Shown here: positions 19,027 through 26,463 of the stretch, in pieces
How positions within the stretch are numbered: the stretch's first letter is position 1
How the letters are laid out: every line of letters starts with the position of its first letter
Source of the DNA: Streptomyces sp. NRRL F-6492
GTDB lineage: Bacteria > Actinomycetota > Actinomycetes > Streptomycetales > Streptomycetaceae
Assembly (NCBI RefSeq): GCF_001280125.1
Contig: NZ_LGEG01000242.1
Coordinates: 1-44,041 of the forward strand
Reading direction: 5' to 3'
Length of the DNA stretch: 44,041 nucleotides
The notes under the pieces: model-generated
What the model saw: only the letters and a program-made list of their open reading frames with translations
Database searches by the model: none
Told to the model about the DNA's origin: nothing
Translations under genes and position numbers: made by a program

Positions 19027-21141
19027 TTGGCCGTCGACTGGAGGTCGGTCTTGTCGTCCGAGATGTCCCGCAGAAGGCTCCTCGCACTGGGCGGAGGCGC
19101 CCTCGGTGCCGCCGCGGCCGGATCGCTGCTGCCGCCGTCACTGCAGGCCGCGATGGCCGCGGAGCCCCACTCCGGAGGCCTTTCGGCGGTCCGGCACGTG
19201 GTGGTCCTGATGCAGGAGAACCGTTCCTTCGACCACTACTTCGGCACCCTCCGCGGCGTGCGCGGATTCGGCGACCGCAATGCCATTGAGCTTCCCTCCG
19301 GCCGCCCGGTCTTCGAGCAGCCCGCCGACGCCGGCCGCACCGTGCTCCCCTTCCCGATCCGGGACGCCGCCGAGGCGCAGCAGAAGGACCTCCAGTACAT
19401 CGGCGATCTCGACCATTCCTGGGGCGGCGGCGCCAAGGCCTGGCACGGCGGCTGGATGGACGGCTGGGTTTCGGCCAAGACCGCCGCCACCATGGCGTAC
19501 TACGACCGGCGCGACATCCCCCTGCACTACGAGCTGGCCGACACCTTCACCGTCTGCGACGCCTACCACTCGTCGATCCACACCTCGACGAGCCCCAACC
19601 GCAACCACCTCTGGTCCGGCTGGACCGGCCACGAGGCCGACGGCAGCCGGGCCGTCACCAACGCCGCCTACGCCGAGGCCACCCACCCCGGCTACGGCTG
19701 GTCCACCTACGCCGAGCGGCTCGAAGCCGCCGGGCGGAGCTGGAAGACGTACACCGAGTGGGAGAACTTCACCGACAACAACATCGAGTTCTTCACCACC
19801 TTCAAGAAGATCGCCCGCAAGGCGCTCGCCCGCACCGGCGGCCACACCTTCATGGAGTCCTTCTACGCCGCCGTGCGCGGCACGAAGGACCCCGCCGGGC
19901 GGGCCCGGCTCCTCGGCCTGCTCGAAGAGGGCGTCGCGGACCTCACGAAGGCCGAGCGCTCCCTCTTCGAGCGCGGGCTCCGCCGCGTCGAGAGCGGCAC
20001 CCTCGCCGACGCCTTCCGCGCCGACGTCGCCGCCGGGACCCTCCCCGAGGTCTCGTACCTCGTGCCCTCCGCGATCGACTCCGAGCACCCGGGCTCCTCC
20101 TCCCCGGTCGCCTCCGCCACCCTCGTCTACAAGGTGCTCGACGCCCTCGGCTCCCACCCGGACGTCTGGCGCCACACCGTCGTCCTGATCAACTACGACG
20201 AGAACGACGGCTTCTTCGACCACGTCCCGCCGCCGGTCCCGCCCGCCGACACCACGGACGAGCGCTGGCAGGGGCAGCCGACCGGCCTCGGCATCCGCGT
20301 CCCGCTGCTCGTCGTCTCCCCCTGGTCGGTCGGCGGCTACGTCTGCTCCGAGACCTTCGACCACACCTCCGTGATCCGCTTCCTGGAGAAGCTGACCGGC
20401 GTCCGCGAGCCCAACATCACCCCCTGGCGCCGGACCGTCACCGGCGACCTCACCTCCGCCTTCGACTTCCACCGGGCCCGCCGGCGGCCCGAGGTCGAGC
20501 GGCCCGGCCCGGTCCCGCCGTTCACCGGCCGCTGGCGGCCCCGGCCCCCGGCCGTGCAGCGGATGCCCGTCCAGGAGCCCGGCGTCCGTCCCGCCCGCCC
20601 CCTGCCGTACCAGCCGGACGCCGCCGCCACCGTCCGCTCCGGTGCCGTCACGGTCGCGCTGAGCAACCGGGGGAGGGCGAGCGCGCACTTCGCCCTCTAC
20701 CCGTACGCGGGCGAGTTCGCCGTCCCGCAGCACAAGGACGTCAGGGGTGCGGGGGAGTGGACCGTCCCCGTCCCGGGCGACCGCTACCGCTTCACGATCA
20801 CCGGCCCCAACGGTTTCCGCCGCGAGTTCGAGGGCCCCGCCGCGGGCGGCGCCGAGCTGGCCACCCGGATCGACCACCACGACCGCGACCTGCACCTCAC
20901 CGTGCGGAACACCGGCCGCGCCCCCGTCTCCTTCACCGTCCGGCCGCTGGGGTACGGGGACGAGGACGACCTCGCGGACTGGACCCGCACCGTCACCGTG
21001 AAGCCCGGCAGGACCCGTACCGTCGTCCACTCGGCCGCCGACGCGCACGGCTGGTACGACGTCGAGGTGACCGCCCCCGGAGGCTTCCGCCGCCGGCTCA
21101 TGGGCCACATCGAGAACGGGCGCGCCAGCGTCTCCGGCTGA
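19027..21141 (+). CDS. Tat-exported phosphocholine-type phospholipase C
   Basis: A 704-residue secreted phospholipase C of the acid-phosphatase-like (PLC-H/PlcN) family, which hydrolyses phospholipids to diacylglycerol and a phospho-alcohol. The N-terminus has a Tat signal, SRRRLLALGGGALGAAAAGSLL. The catalytic domain starts with HVVVLMQENRSFDHYFGTLRGVRGF (active-site Glu/Asn motif) and continues with YDENDGFFDHVPPP (metal ligands) and FDHTSVIRFLEKLTGV. After about residue 500 there are two C-terminal DUF756-type beta domains (AVTVALSNRGRASAHFALYPYAGEF; LTVRNTGRAPVSFTVRPLGYGDEDD). The start is the TTG at 19027, with AAGGAG 5 bases upstream. Phosphate control is possible from one PHO-like heptamer upstream, but not shown. 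Confidence 0.9.
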   Translation: MAVDWRSVLSSEMSRRRLLALGGGALGAAAAGSLLPPSLQAAMAAEPHSGGLSAVRHVVVLMQENRSFDHYFGTLRGVRGFGDRNAIELPSGRPVFEQPADAGRTVLPFPIRDAAEAQQKDLQYIGDLDHSWGGGAKAWHGGWMDGWVSAKTAATMAYYDRRDIPLHYELADTFTVCDAYHSSIHTSTSPNRNHLWSGWTGHEADGSRAVTNAAYAEATHPGYGWSTYAERLEAAGRSWKTYTEWENFTDNNIEFFTTFKKIARKALARTGGHTFMESFYAAVRGTKDPAGRARLLGLLEEGVADLTKAERSLFERGLRRVESGTLADAFRADVAAGTLPEVSYLVPSAIDSEHPGSSSPVASATLVYKVLDALGSHPDVWRHTVVLINYDENDGFFDHVPPPVPPADTTDERWQGQPTGLGIRVPLLVVSPWSVGGYVCSETFDHTSVIRFLEKLTGVREPNITPWRRTVTGDLTSAFDFHRARRRPEVERPGPVPPFTGRWRPRPPAVQRMPVQEPGVRPARPLPYQPDAAATVRSGAVTVALSNRGRASAHFALYPYAGEFAVPQHKDVRGAGEWTVPVPGDRYRFTITGPNGFRREFEGPAAGGAELATRIDHHDRDLHLTVRNTGRAPVSFTVRPLGYGDEDDLADWTRTVTVKPGRTRTVVHSAADAHGWYDVEVTAPGGFRRRLMGHIENGRASVSG

Positions 21142-21153
21142 GCGCGCGGTGAG

Positions 21154-21223
21154 CCGGGGCGCGGGGGCCGCGCGGGGGCCGGAGCCTCCGCGCCCGGCCC
21201 CGCGCCCGGCCCCCGCGCCCCGG
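21154..21223. terminator. Large GC hairpin after phospholipase C gene
   Basis: A perfect 17-bp outer stem (21154-21170 with 21207-21223) encloses a second GC-rich stem. It starts 12 bases after the stop codon. It has no T run, but its size and place make it a strong terminator candidate. The remaining ~140 bp to the next start are the MMPL leader, with TAGGTC just before 21302 as a possible -10 box. Confidence 0.75.
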
Positions 21224-21361
21224 TGAACGACACCCTTGTGACCATCGACACGAAAGGGGCAAACGATCACGTTCTGCTGCGAGAGTGGGCGCACGTAGGT
21301 CATGCGTTCTTTTCGGGCCGTTCCCGGGAAAGATCCACGAACCACCCAGGGAGCACCTCCT

Positions 21362-23599
21362 TTGGCAGCCATCGCCCGGTGGTGCGTCCGGCACCGCCTC
21401 GTCGCCGTCCTCCTCTGGCTCCTCGCCCTCGGCGGGGCCGGCGCCGGGGCGGTCCTCGCGGGGAACGCGTACTCCAACGACTACGAGGTCCCCGGCACCG
21501 AGTCCGGCCGCGCCACCGCCCTCCTCGAACGGGGCTTCCACGGCCTCGGCGGCGACGGCGACACCATCGTCTGGCACACCGAACGCGGCAGCGTCCGCGC
21601 CGACGCCGTCCAGGAACGGATGACCGGCGTGCTCCGCGAGGTCGCCGAGCTGCCCGGCGTCGCCGCCGTGACCTCCCCCTACGGGGACGCGGCGGGGCGG
21701 ATCAGCGAGGACGGGCGCACCGCCTACGCCACCGTCACCTTCGCCGCCCGGGCCGACGACGTCCCCGAGGGACAGGCGAAGGCCCTCGTCGACACCGCCG
21801 AGGGCGCCGCGACCGACGACCTCCAGGTGGAGCTCGGCGGCACCGTCGTCGCCCTCACCGAGGCCCCCGGCGGGCACGTCGCGGAGGTCGTCGGCGTCGC
21901 CGTCGCGGCCGTCGTCCTCTTCCTCGCCTTCGGCTCGCTCGCCGCCTCCGTGCTCCCCATCGCCACCGCGCTCGTCAGCGTCGGCATCGCGTACTCCGGG
22001 ATCGTGCTGCTCGGCCACCTGATGACCGTCGCCGACTTCGCCCCCATGCTCGGCATGCTCGTGGGCCTCGGCGTCGGCATCGACTACGCGCTGTTCATCG
22101 TGACCCGGCACCGCAAGGGCCTCAAACGCGGCCTGCCCGTCGCCGAGGCCGCCGAGACCGCCGTCGCCACCACCGGCCGCGCCGTCGTCTTCGCCGGGGC
22201 CACCGTCTGCATCGCCCTGCTCGGCATGCTGATCCTGCGGCTGGGCTTCCTCAACGGCGTCGCCATCGCCGCCTCCCTCACCGTCGTCCTCACGGTCGCC
22301 GCCTCCGTCACGCTCCTGCCGGCGCTGCTCTCCCTGATCGGCATGCGCGCCCTGTCCCGGCGCGAGCGCCGGACCCTGGCCGAGCACGGGCCGCAGCCCG
22401 AGCCGCCCACCGGCTTCGCCGCCCGCTGGTCCGCCTTCGTGGAGCGCCACCCCAAGCTCCTCGGGGCCGTCGCCGCCGTCGTCATGGCCGTCCTGGCGCT
22501 GCCCACCCTCTCGCTCCACCTCGGCACCTCCGACCAGGGCAACGGCCCGGCCACCGCGACCACGCGGAAGGCCTACGACCTGCTCGCCGAGGGCTTCGGC
22601 CCCGGCGTCAACGGCCCCCTCACCCTCGTCGCCGGACTCGACGGCGCCGACGACCGGATCGCCCTCGACCAGCTGCCGGCCGCGCTCTCCGCGACCAAGG
22701 GCGTCGCGGCCGTCTCCCCGGTCACGTACAACAGCTCCGGCGACACCGCCGTCCTCACCGTCGTCCCCGACTCCTCGCCGCAGTCGAAGGCGACCAGCGA
22801 GCTGGTCGACCGGCTGCGCCAGGACGTCCTGCCCGGGGCCGAGGCGGGCACCTCCCTCGACGTGAACGTGGGCGGCGTCACCGCCTCGTACGACGACTTC
22901 GCCGAGATCATCGTCGGCAAGCTGCCGCTCTTCGTCGGCGTCGTCATCGCCCTCGGCTGTCTGCTGCTCCTGCTCGCCTTCCGCTCGATCGGCATCCCGC
23001 TCAAGGCCGCCGTCATGAACGTCATGGCCGTCGCCGGCGCCTTCGGCGTCGTCGTGGCGGTCTTCCAGTGGGGCTGGGGGAGCGAGCTCCTCGGCCTCGG
23101 CAGCGCCGGCCCGATCGAACCCTTCCTCCCCGTGATCATGGTCTCCGTCCTCTTCGGACTCTCCATGGACTACCAGGTCTTCCTGGTCAGCCGGATGTAC
23201 GAGGAGTGGCTGGAGACCGGCGACAACCGGCGGGCGGTCCGGGTCGGCCTCGCCGAGACCAGCCGGGTGATCAACTCCGCCGCCGTCATCATGATCTCCG
23301 TCTTCCTGGCGTTCGTGCTCTCCGGCGACCGGGTGATCGCGATGTTCGGCATCGCGCTGGCGGCCGCCGTCGCCCTCGACGCCTTCGTCCTGCGCACCCT
23401 CCTGGTCCCCGCCCTCATGCACCTCCTCGGCGGCGCCAACTGGTGGCTGCCGAAGGGGCTCGACCGCCTGCTGCCCCGGATCAGCGTCGAACCTCCGGAG
23501 TGCCGGGCCACCGCCGACGCGCGTGCGAAGATCCCCGCACAGCGTCTGACGGTCCCGACCACGGAGGAGAACGAGGATGTTCGCGATATCGCTGGGTGA
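21362..23599 (+). CDS. MMPL-family (RND superfamily) membrane transporter
   Basis: A 745-residue MMPL/RND exporter with the two-fold repeat of the family: helix 1 (LVAVLLWLLALGGAGAGAVLAG), an extracytoplasmic loop, a five-helix bundle with GLGVGIDYALFIVTRHR, then a second half with MVSVLFGLSMDYQVFLVSRM. The two Asp-Tyr pairs are the conserved proton-relay positions. Streptomyces members export lipids or small hydrophobic compounds; the cargo here is unknown. The frame is open from ATG 21302, but the TTG at 21362 has AGGGAG 8 bases upstream and begins at AAIARWCVRHR, the usual family start. The 3' end overlaps the acetyltransferase gene by 23 bp, so translation is probably coupled. Confidence 0.85.
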   Translation: MAAIARWCVRHRLVAVLLWLLALGGAGAGAVLAGNAYSNDYEVPGTESGRATALLERGFHGLGGDGDTIVWHTERGSVRADAVQERMTGVLREVAELPGVAAVTSPYGDAAGRISEDGRTAYATVTFAARADDVPEGQAKALVDTAEGAATDDLQVELGGTVVALTEAPGGHVAEVVGVAVAAVVLFLAFGSLAASVLPIATALVSVGIAYSGIVLLGHLMTVADFAPMLGMLVGLGVGIDYALFIVTRHRKGLKRGLPVAEAAETAVATTGRAVVFAGATVCIALLGMLILRLGFLNGVAIAASLTVVLTVAASVTLLPALLSLIGMRALSRRERRTLAEHGPQPEPPTGFAARWSAFVERHPKLLGAVAAVVMAVLALPTLSLHLGTSDQGNGPATATTRKAYDLLAEGFGPGVNGPLTLVAGLDGADDRIALDQLPAALSATKGVAAVSPVTYNSSGDTAVLTVVPDSSPQSKATSELVDRLRQDVLPGAEAGTSLDVNVGGVTASYDDFAEIIVGKLPLFVGVVIALGCLLLLLAFRSIGIPLKAAVMNVMAVAGAFGVVVAVFQWGWGSELLGLGSAGPIEPFLPVIMVSVLFGLSMDYQVFLVSRMYEEWLETGDNRRAVRVGLAETSRVINSAAVIMISVFLAFVLSGDRVIAMFGIALAAAVALDAFVLRTLLVPALMHLLGGANWWLPKGLDRLLPRISVEPPECRATADARAKIPAQRLTVPTTEENEDVRDIAG

Positions 23600-24146
23600 C
23601 GACGGCGCCGAGCTGCGGCCCCTGGAGCCCTGGCGGGCCGAGGAGTTCCTGGCCCACATGGACCGGGGACGGGAGTACGTCGGGCGGCACATCGGCCTGC
23701 CGGACGTCGTCACGGACCTGGACTCCGCCCGCTCCTTCCTCCGCTCGTACGCGGAGAAGGCCGCGAACGACGCGGGCCGGATCCACGGCATCTGGACCGG
23801 GGGCACCCTGGTCGGCGGCGTCATGTTCCGGACCATGGACGTGCGGTACGGCACCGCCGAGGCGGGCTGCTGGCTGGAGCCGTCCGCCGCCGGGAAGGGC
23901 CTGGTCACCCGGGCCTGCCGGGTCATCATCGACTGGGCGGTCGAGGAGCGCGGCATCCACCGCGTCGAGTGGTACGCCTCCACGGAGAACGGGGCGAGCG
24001 TCGCCGTCGCCCGCCGCCTCGGGATGACGAAGGAGGGCGTCCTGCGCGAGAACTACCCGCACCGGGGCACGCGCACGGACACGGAACTCTGGTCGGTCCT
24101 GGCCCCGGAGTGGCGCGCGGCGAAGAAGGAGCGGACGGGGGCGTAG
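23577..24146 (+). CDS. GNAT-family N-acetyltransferase (RimJ/RimL-like)
   Basis: A 189-residue acetyltransferase resembling RimL/RimJ, which acetylate N-terminal amines of ribosomal proteins; other members detoxify small amines. Visible are the N-terminal LRPLEPWRAEEFLAHM, the core strand GGTLVGGVMFRTMDVRYGTAEAGCWLEPSAAGKGLVTRACRVIIDWAVEE containing the acetyl-CoA loop (AGKGLVTRA) and the C-terminal IHRVEWYASTENGASVAVARRLGMTKEGVLRENY, characteristic of this subgroup. The start at 23577 lies inside the MMPL gene, preceded by GAGGAGAACGAGG. The substrate is unknown; coupling to an exporter could mean a modify-and-export or resistance role (inference). Confidence 0.88.
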   Translation: MFAISLGDDGAELRPLEPWRAEEFLAHMDRGREYVGRHIGLPDVVTDLDSARSFLRSYAEKAANDAGRIHGIWTGGTLVGGVMFRTMDVRYGTAEAGCWLEPSAAGKGLVTRACRVIIDWAVEERGIHRVEWYASTENGASVAVARRLGMTKEGVLRENYPHRGTRTDTELWSVLAPEWRAAKKERTGA

Positions 24147-24172
24147 CCCGCCTCCGGCACTTCTCTCGGCCC

Positions 24173-24261
24173 CCGGCGCCCCCTTCGGCACCCCGGCCGT
24201 CGGAGCCCCGTCCGCCCGGCGCCCCCCTCAGCACCCCCCGGCCGCCGGAGGCCCGTCCGCC
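24173..24261. repeat. Two-copy imperfect tandem repeat spanning the 3' end of marR
   Basis: Two copies of a ~43-46-bp unit beginning CCGGCGCCCCC and ending CCGTCCGCC lie head to tail at 24173-24215 and 24216-24261 with only a few differences. The second copy encodes the last codons of the MarR protein; the first is intergenic. This looks like a local duplication at the marR end. Confidence 0.6.
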
Positions 24262-24725
24262 CCGGGTTCGGCGCGCAGACGGGCGGCGACGGCTTCGGAG
24301 ATCTCGGTGAGCGCGTCGAGCTGCGCCGGGGTCAGCGGTCCGGTCAGCAGGTGGCGGATGTGCTCCGCGCGCCGGGGGAAGGCCCCGGCGACGGCCTCCC
24401 GGCCCCGCGGGGTGAGGGCGACGACCGCGCCCCGGGAGGAGCCGGGACATCGCTCCCGGGTGATCAGGCCGCGCCCGGCCATCCGGGTCAGGTGGTGGTG
24501 CAGCCGGCTCTTCTCGAACAGGGTCACCCCGCTCAGCTCGTAGGGCCGCAGCCGCCCCTCCGGAGCCCGCACGAGCGCGCCGAGGATGGCGAAGTCCGGT
24601 TCGGAGAGGCCGGTGTCCTGCTGGAGCCGGCGGGCCAGCTGCGGCCAGAACAGCGTCTGCATCTCGAAGAACGCGTTCCAGGCCTTCTCCTCGTGCCCGT
24701 CGAGCCACTCCGAGGTGCCGCTCAT
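24228..24725 (-). CDS. MarR-family transcriptional regulator
   Basis: A 165-residue winged-helix repressor of the MarR family. The N-terminal dimerisation helices are followed by LSEPDFAILGALVRAPEGRLRPYELS, the recognition-helix region FEKSRLHHHLTRMAGRGLITRERC, the wing (SRGAVVALTPRGREAV) and C-terminal helices. The ATG at 24725 has AAGGAG 7 bases upstream; the frame is open to 24800 but without similarity. It lies 99 bp downstream of the FMN reductase on the same strand, so it may control that gene and itself. A 10-bp inverted repeat lies just before its start. The C-terminal residues DGPPAAGGC come from the duplicated repeat. Confidence 0.88.
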   Translation of the reverse strand: MSGTSEWLDGHEEKAWNAFFEMQTLFWPQLARRLQQDTGLSEPDFAILGALVRAPEGRLRPYELSGVTLFEKSRLHHHLTRMAGRGLITRERCPGSSRGAVVALTPRGREAVAGAFPRRAEHIRHLLTGPLTPAQLDALTEISEAVAARLRAEPGADGPPAAGGC

Positions 24726-24741
24726 CTCCACGCTCCTTGCC

Positions 24742-24775
24742 GTGCTGGGGGACCGATCCGTCAACCCCCCAGCAC
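24742..24775. promoter_or_regulatory. Inverted repeat in front of marR, possible operator
   Basis: GTGCTGGGGG (24742-24751) and CCCCCAGCAC (24766-24775) are perfect 10-bp arms with a 14-base spacer, 17 bases upstream of the marR start. On the minus strand the spacer contains TTGACG, a possible -35 box. Autoregulatory binding is plausible, but a stem-loop in the leader is an alternative. Confidence 0.45.
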
Positions 24776-24824
24776 AGCACCCCCCGTTCCCGCCGGTCAA
24801 TCCGGCCCGGCCGGCCGCGCGGGG

Positions 24825-25382
24825 TCAGCCGCGCAGCGGCGCGAGCGCCCCCGCCCAGGCCTCGACCTGGTCGAGCACCCGGGAGAGCTCCTCCGCGCGC
24901 CCCTCGCCGGGGGCGAAGGCGGGGTACGCGGGGAAGTCCAGCGCGATCGGCAGCGCCACCTGGGCCTGGACGGTCGCGATCCGCAGCTCGGCCGCGATCT
25001 GCCGCAGGTGCTCCACCGCGCGGACGCCCCCGGTGCCGCCGAAGCTGACGAAGCCCGCCGCCTTGTCGTTCCACTCGCCGTAGACGAAGTCGAGGGCGTT
25101 CTTGAGCACCGCCGGAACGCTGTGGTTGTACTCGGGGGTGACGAAGACGTAGCCGTCGAACTCGGCGACCTTCTCGGCCCACCGCCGGGTGTGGGCGTGC
25201 TCGTAGCGGCCGGACTGCGGCGGCAGGGCCTCGTCGTAGGCGGGCAGGTCGTACTCCGCGAGGTCGACCAGTTCATAGGCGGCGGCGGTGCGGGCGGCGG
25301 CGGACTTGTGCACCCACTCGGCCACGTCGCGCGTCACACGGCCCGGTCGCACGCTTCCCACGACGACAGCGATCTTGGGCAT
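24825..25382 (-). CDS. NADPH-dependent FMN reductase-like flavoprotein
   Basis: A 185-residue flavodoxin-like protein of the NADPH-dependent FMN reductase/chromate reductase family, which reduces FMN, quinones or metals. It begins with KIAVVVGSVRPGRV (FMN phosphate loop) and has FVTPEYNHSVPAVLKNALDF (the family PEYNxSxPxxLKNAxD motif) and SFGGTGGVRAVEHLR. The ATG at 25382 has GAGGGGA 5 bases upstream; an earlier ATG at 25418 is less likely because the sequence before MPKIAVVV is not conserved. A large dyad lies directly upstream. The gene is transcribed towards marR. Confidence 0.88.
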   Translation of the reverse strand: MPKIAVVVGSVRPGRVTRDVAEWVHKSAAARTAAAYELVDLAEYDLPAYDEALPPQSGRYEHAHTRRWAEKVAEFDGYVFVTPEYNHSVPAVLKNALDFVYGEWNDKAAGFVSFGGTGGVRAVEHLRQIAAELRIATVQAQVALPIALDFPAYPAFAPGEGRAEELSRVLDQVEAWAGALAPLRG

Positions 25383-25405
25383 GGCTTCCCCTCGTCCCTC
25401 ATTGA

Positions 25406-25453
25406 GTTGACGTGTCACCCCAAGGGTGCGCGCAGGCGGGGTGATACGTCAAC
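25406..25453. promoter_or_regulatory. Long dyad operator between FMN reductase and membrane-protein genes
   Basis: GTTGACGTGTCACCCC (25406-25421) and GGGGTGATACGTCAAC (25438-25453) form 16-bp arms with one mismatch and a 16-base spacer. Each arm itself contains a smaller dyad (TGAC-GT-GTCA; TGAT-AC-GTCA). The element sits 24 bases before the FMN reductase start and 47 before the -10 box of the divergent gene. Dyads of this sort are typical MarR binding sites, and marR is the adjacent gene (inference). Confidence 0.65.
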
Positions 25454-25499
25454 CCGTCGCGGCCGCGGGCGCGTTAAGACAGCTCTCATACGGGACCCC

Positions 25500-25505
25500 T
25501 AGCGT
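25500..25505 (+). promoter_or_regulatory. -10 box of leaderless acidic membrane-protein gene
   Basis: TAGCGT lies 7 bases before the ATG at 25513. Confidence 0.45.
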
Positions 25506-25512
25506 GCGCCGC

Positions 25513-26097
25513 ATGGACATCAAGACGACCGAGAAGACCGAGCCCACCGAGAAGAACGACGAGGCGGTGGAGGCGGAGAGCGGCACGGACCCGCACGGCG
25601 GCGACCTGGACGGGAAGCGGGCCGAAGTCCTCGGCGAGGGCCCCGGCGAGGAGCCCGAGGGGGACCTCGACGAAGACCCCGACGAGGACCTCGACGGGCA
25701 GGAGGCCCCCGCCGCCACGGACGCCGGGATCGGCGCCGGTGCCGCCGCCGTCGTCTCCGCCGCCCTCGGCGCCGTCGCGCTCACCGGCACCTGGGCCGGC
25801 AAGGTGGTCTCCGAGCGCGAGACGCTCGTCGGACAGATCAAGACCTCCGGCTCCGGCACCCCCACCCAGCAGATCAGCGAGATCTACGGCGACGCCTGGC
25901 ACAGCACCGCCCTGGTGAACGGCGTCTTCGCCCTGCTCGCCCTGATCGTCGCCGTCGCCGTGCTCACCCTTCCCCGGCGCCCCGCCTGGGTCCGCGCGGT
26001 CGCCGTCGCCGGCGCCGTCCTGGGCGGCCTCGGCCTGCTCCTGTCGGTCGGCACCTACTTCGACCTGTTCCTGAGCCTCCCGAGCGCCGGCTCCTGA
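25513..26097 (+). CDS. Membrane protein with acidic N-terminal tail, function unknown
   Basis: A 194-residue protein I do not recognise by function. The first ~70 residues are dominated by Asp, Glu and Gly (GDLDEDPDEDLDGQE), probably disordered and cytosolic. Three hydrophobic segments follow: AGAAAVVSAALGAVALTGTWA, STALVNGVFALLALIVAVAVLTL and VAVAGAVLGGLGLLLSVGTYFDLFL. A polar loop of about 40 residues, GQIKTSGSGTPTQQISEIYGDAW, separates the first two and may face outward. Codon use is typical of the genome. It is divergent from the FMN reductase gene and shares the dyad-containing region, so both could answer to the same regulator. Confidence 0.7.
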   Translation: MDIKTTEKTEPTEKNDEAVEAESGTDPHGGDLDGKRAEVLGEGPGEEPEGDLDEDPDEDLDGQEAPAATDAGIGAGAAAVVSAALGAVALTGTWAGKVVSERETLVGQIKTSGSGTPTQQISEIYGDAWHSTALVNGVFALLALIVAVAVLTLPRRPAWVRAVAVAGAVLGGLGLLLSVGTYFDLFLSLPSAGS

Positions 26098-26189
26098 GCC
26101 CCTCCGGGGGGTGGTGCCCGAAACGGTGGTGGTGCGGCCGCGGGGAGGCGGCCGCCGGTGAGCCGGGGATCGTGAGTGTCCGGCCGCGA

Positions 26190-26463
26190 TCGTGTTCGTG
26201 GCCGCGTCCGTACCTCCGATCCGCAGCCGCCGCAGACCTTGCCGCGGACGGCCCGACAAGCTCTACGGCGACAAGGGCCACGCATTCCCCACCTGCGGCG
26301 ATGGCTCCGCTCTCGTGGCATCACGCCACGGATCGCCCGCCGTGGCATCGAGACCTCCGGGCGGCTCGGACACCACCGCTGGGCCATCGAACGAACCACG
26401 TCCTGGCTCACCGGCTGCCGCCGGCTCCACCGCCGCTACGAACGCGAGCCCGGACACTCCCTA
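26190..26463 (+). pseudogene. Remnant of an IS5-type DDE transposase (C-terminal part, frameshifted)
   Basis: In frame 2 the sequence reads VPPIRSRRRPCRGRPDKLYGDKGHAFP, and after a one-base shift near 26283 it continues in frame 1 as PHLRRWLRSRGITPRIARRGIETSG, then RLGHHRWAIERTTSWLTGCRRLHRRYE. This is the characteristic C-terminal region of actinobacterial IS5-family transposases, including the DKGYD and HRWxxERTxxWL motifs. The shift is explained by loss of one C in a run of C. No N-terminal half, no start and no terminal inverted repeats are visible. The remnant runs up to the 3' end of the convergent lipase gene. Confidence 0.8.

Noticed and set aside
21223..24027. 934-codon plus-strand frame starting at 21223
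   Set aside because: It overlaps the MMPL and acetyltransferase genes in another frame and is Arg/Pro-rich without domains.
26098..26463. Complete insertion sequence
   Set aside because: Only the C-terminal part of a transposase is readable, with a frameshift, and no terminal inverted repeats or target duplication are visible.
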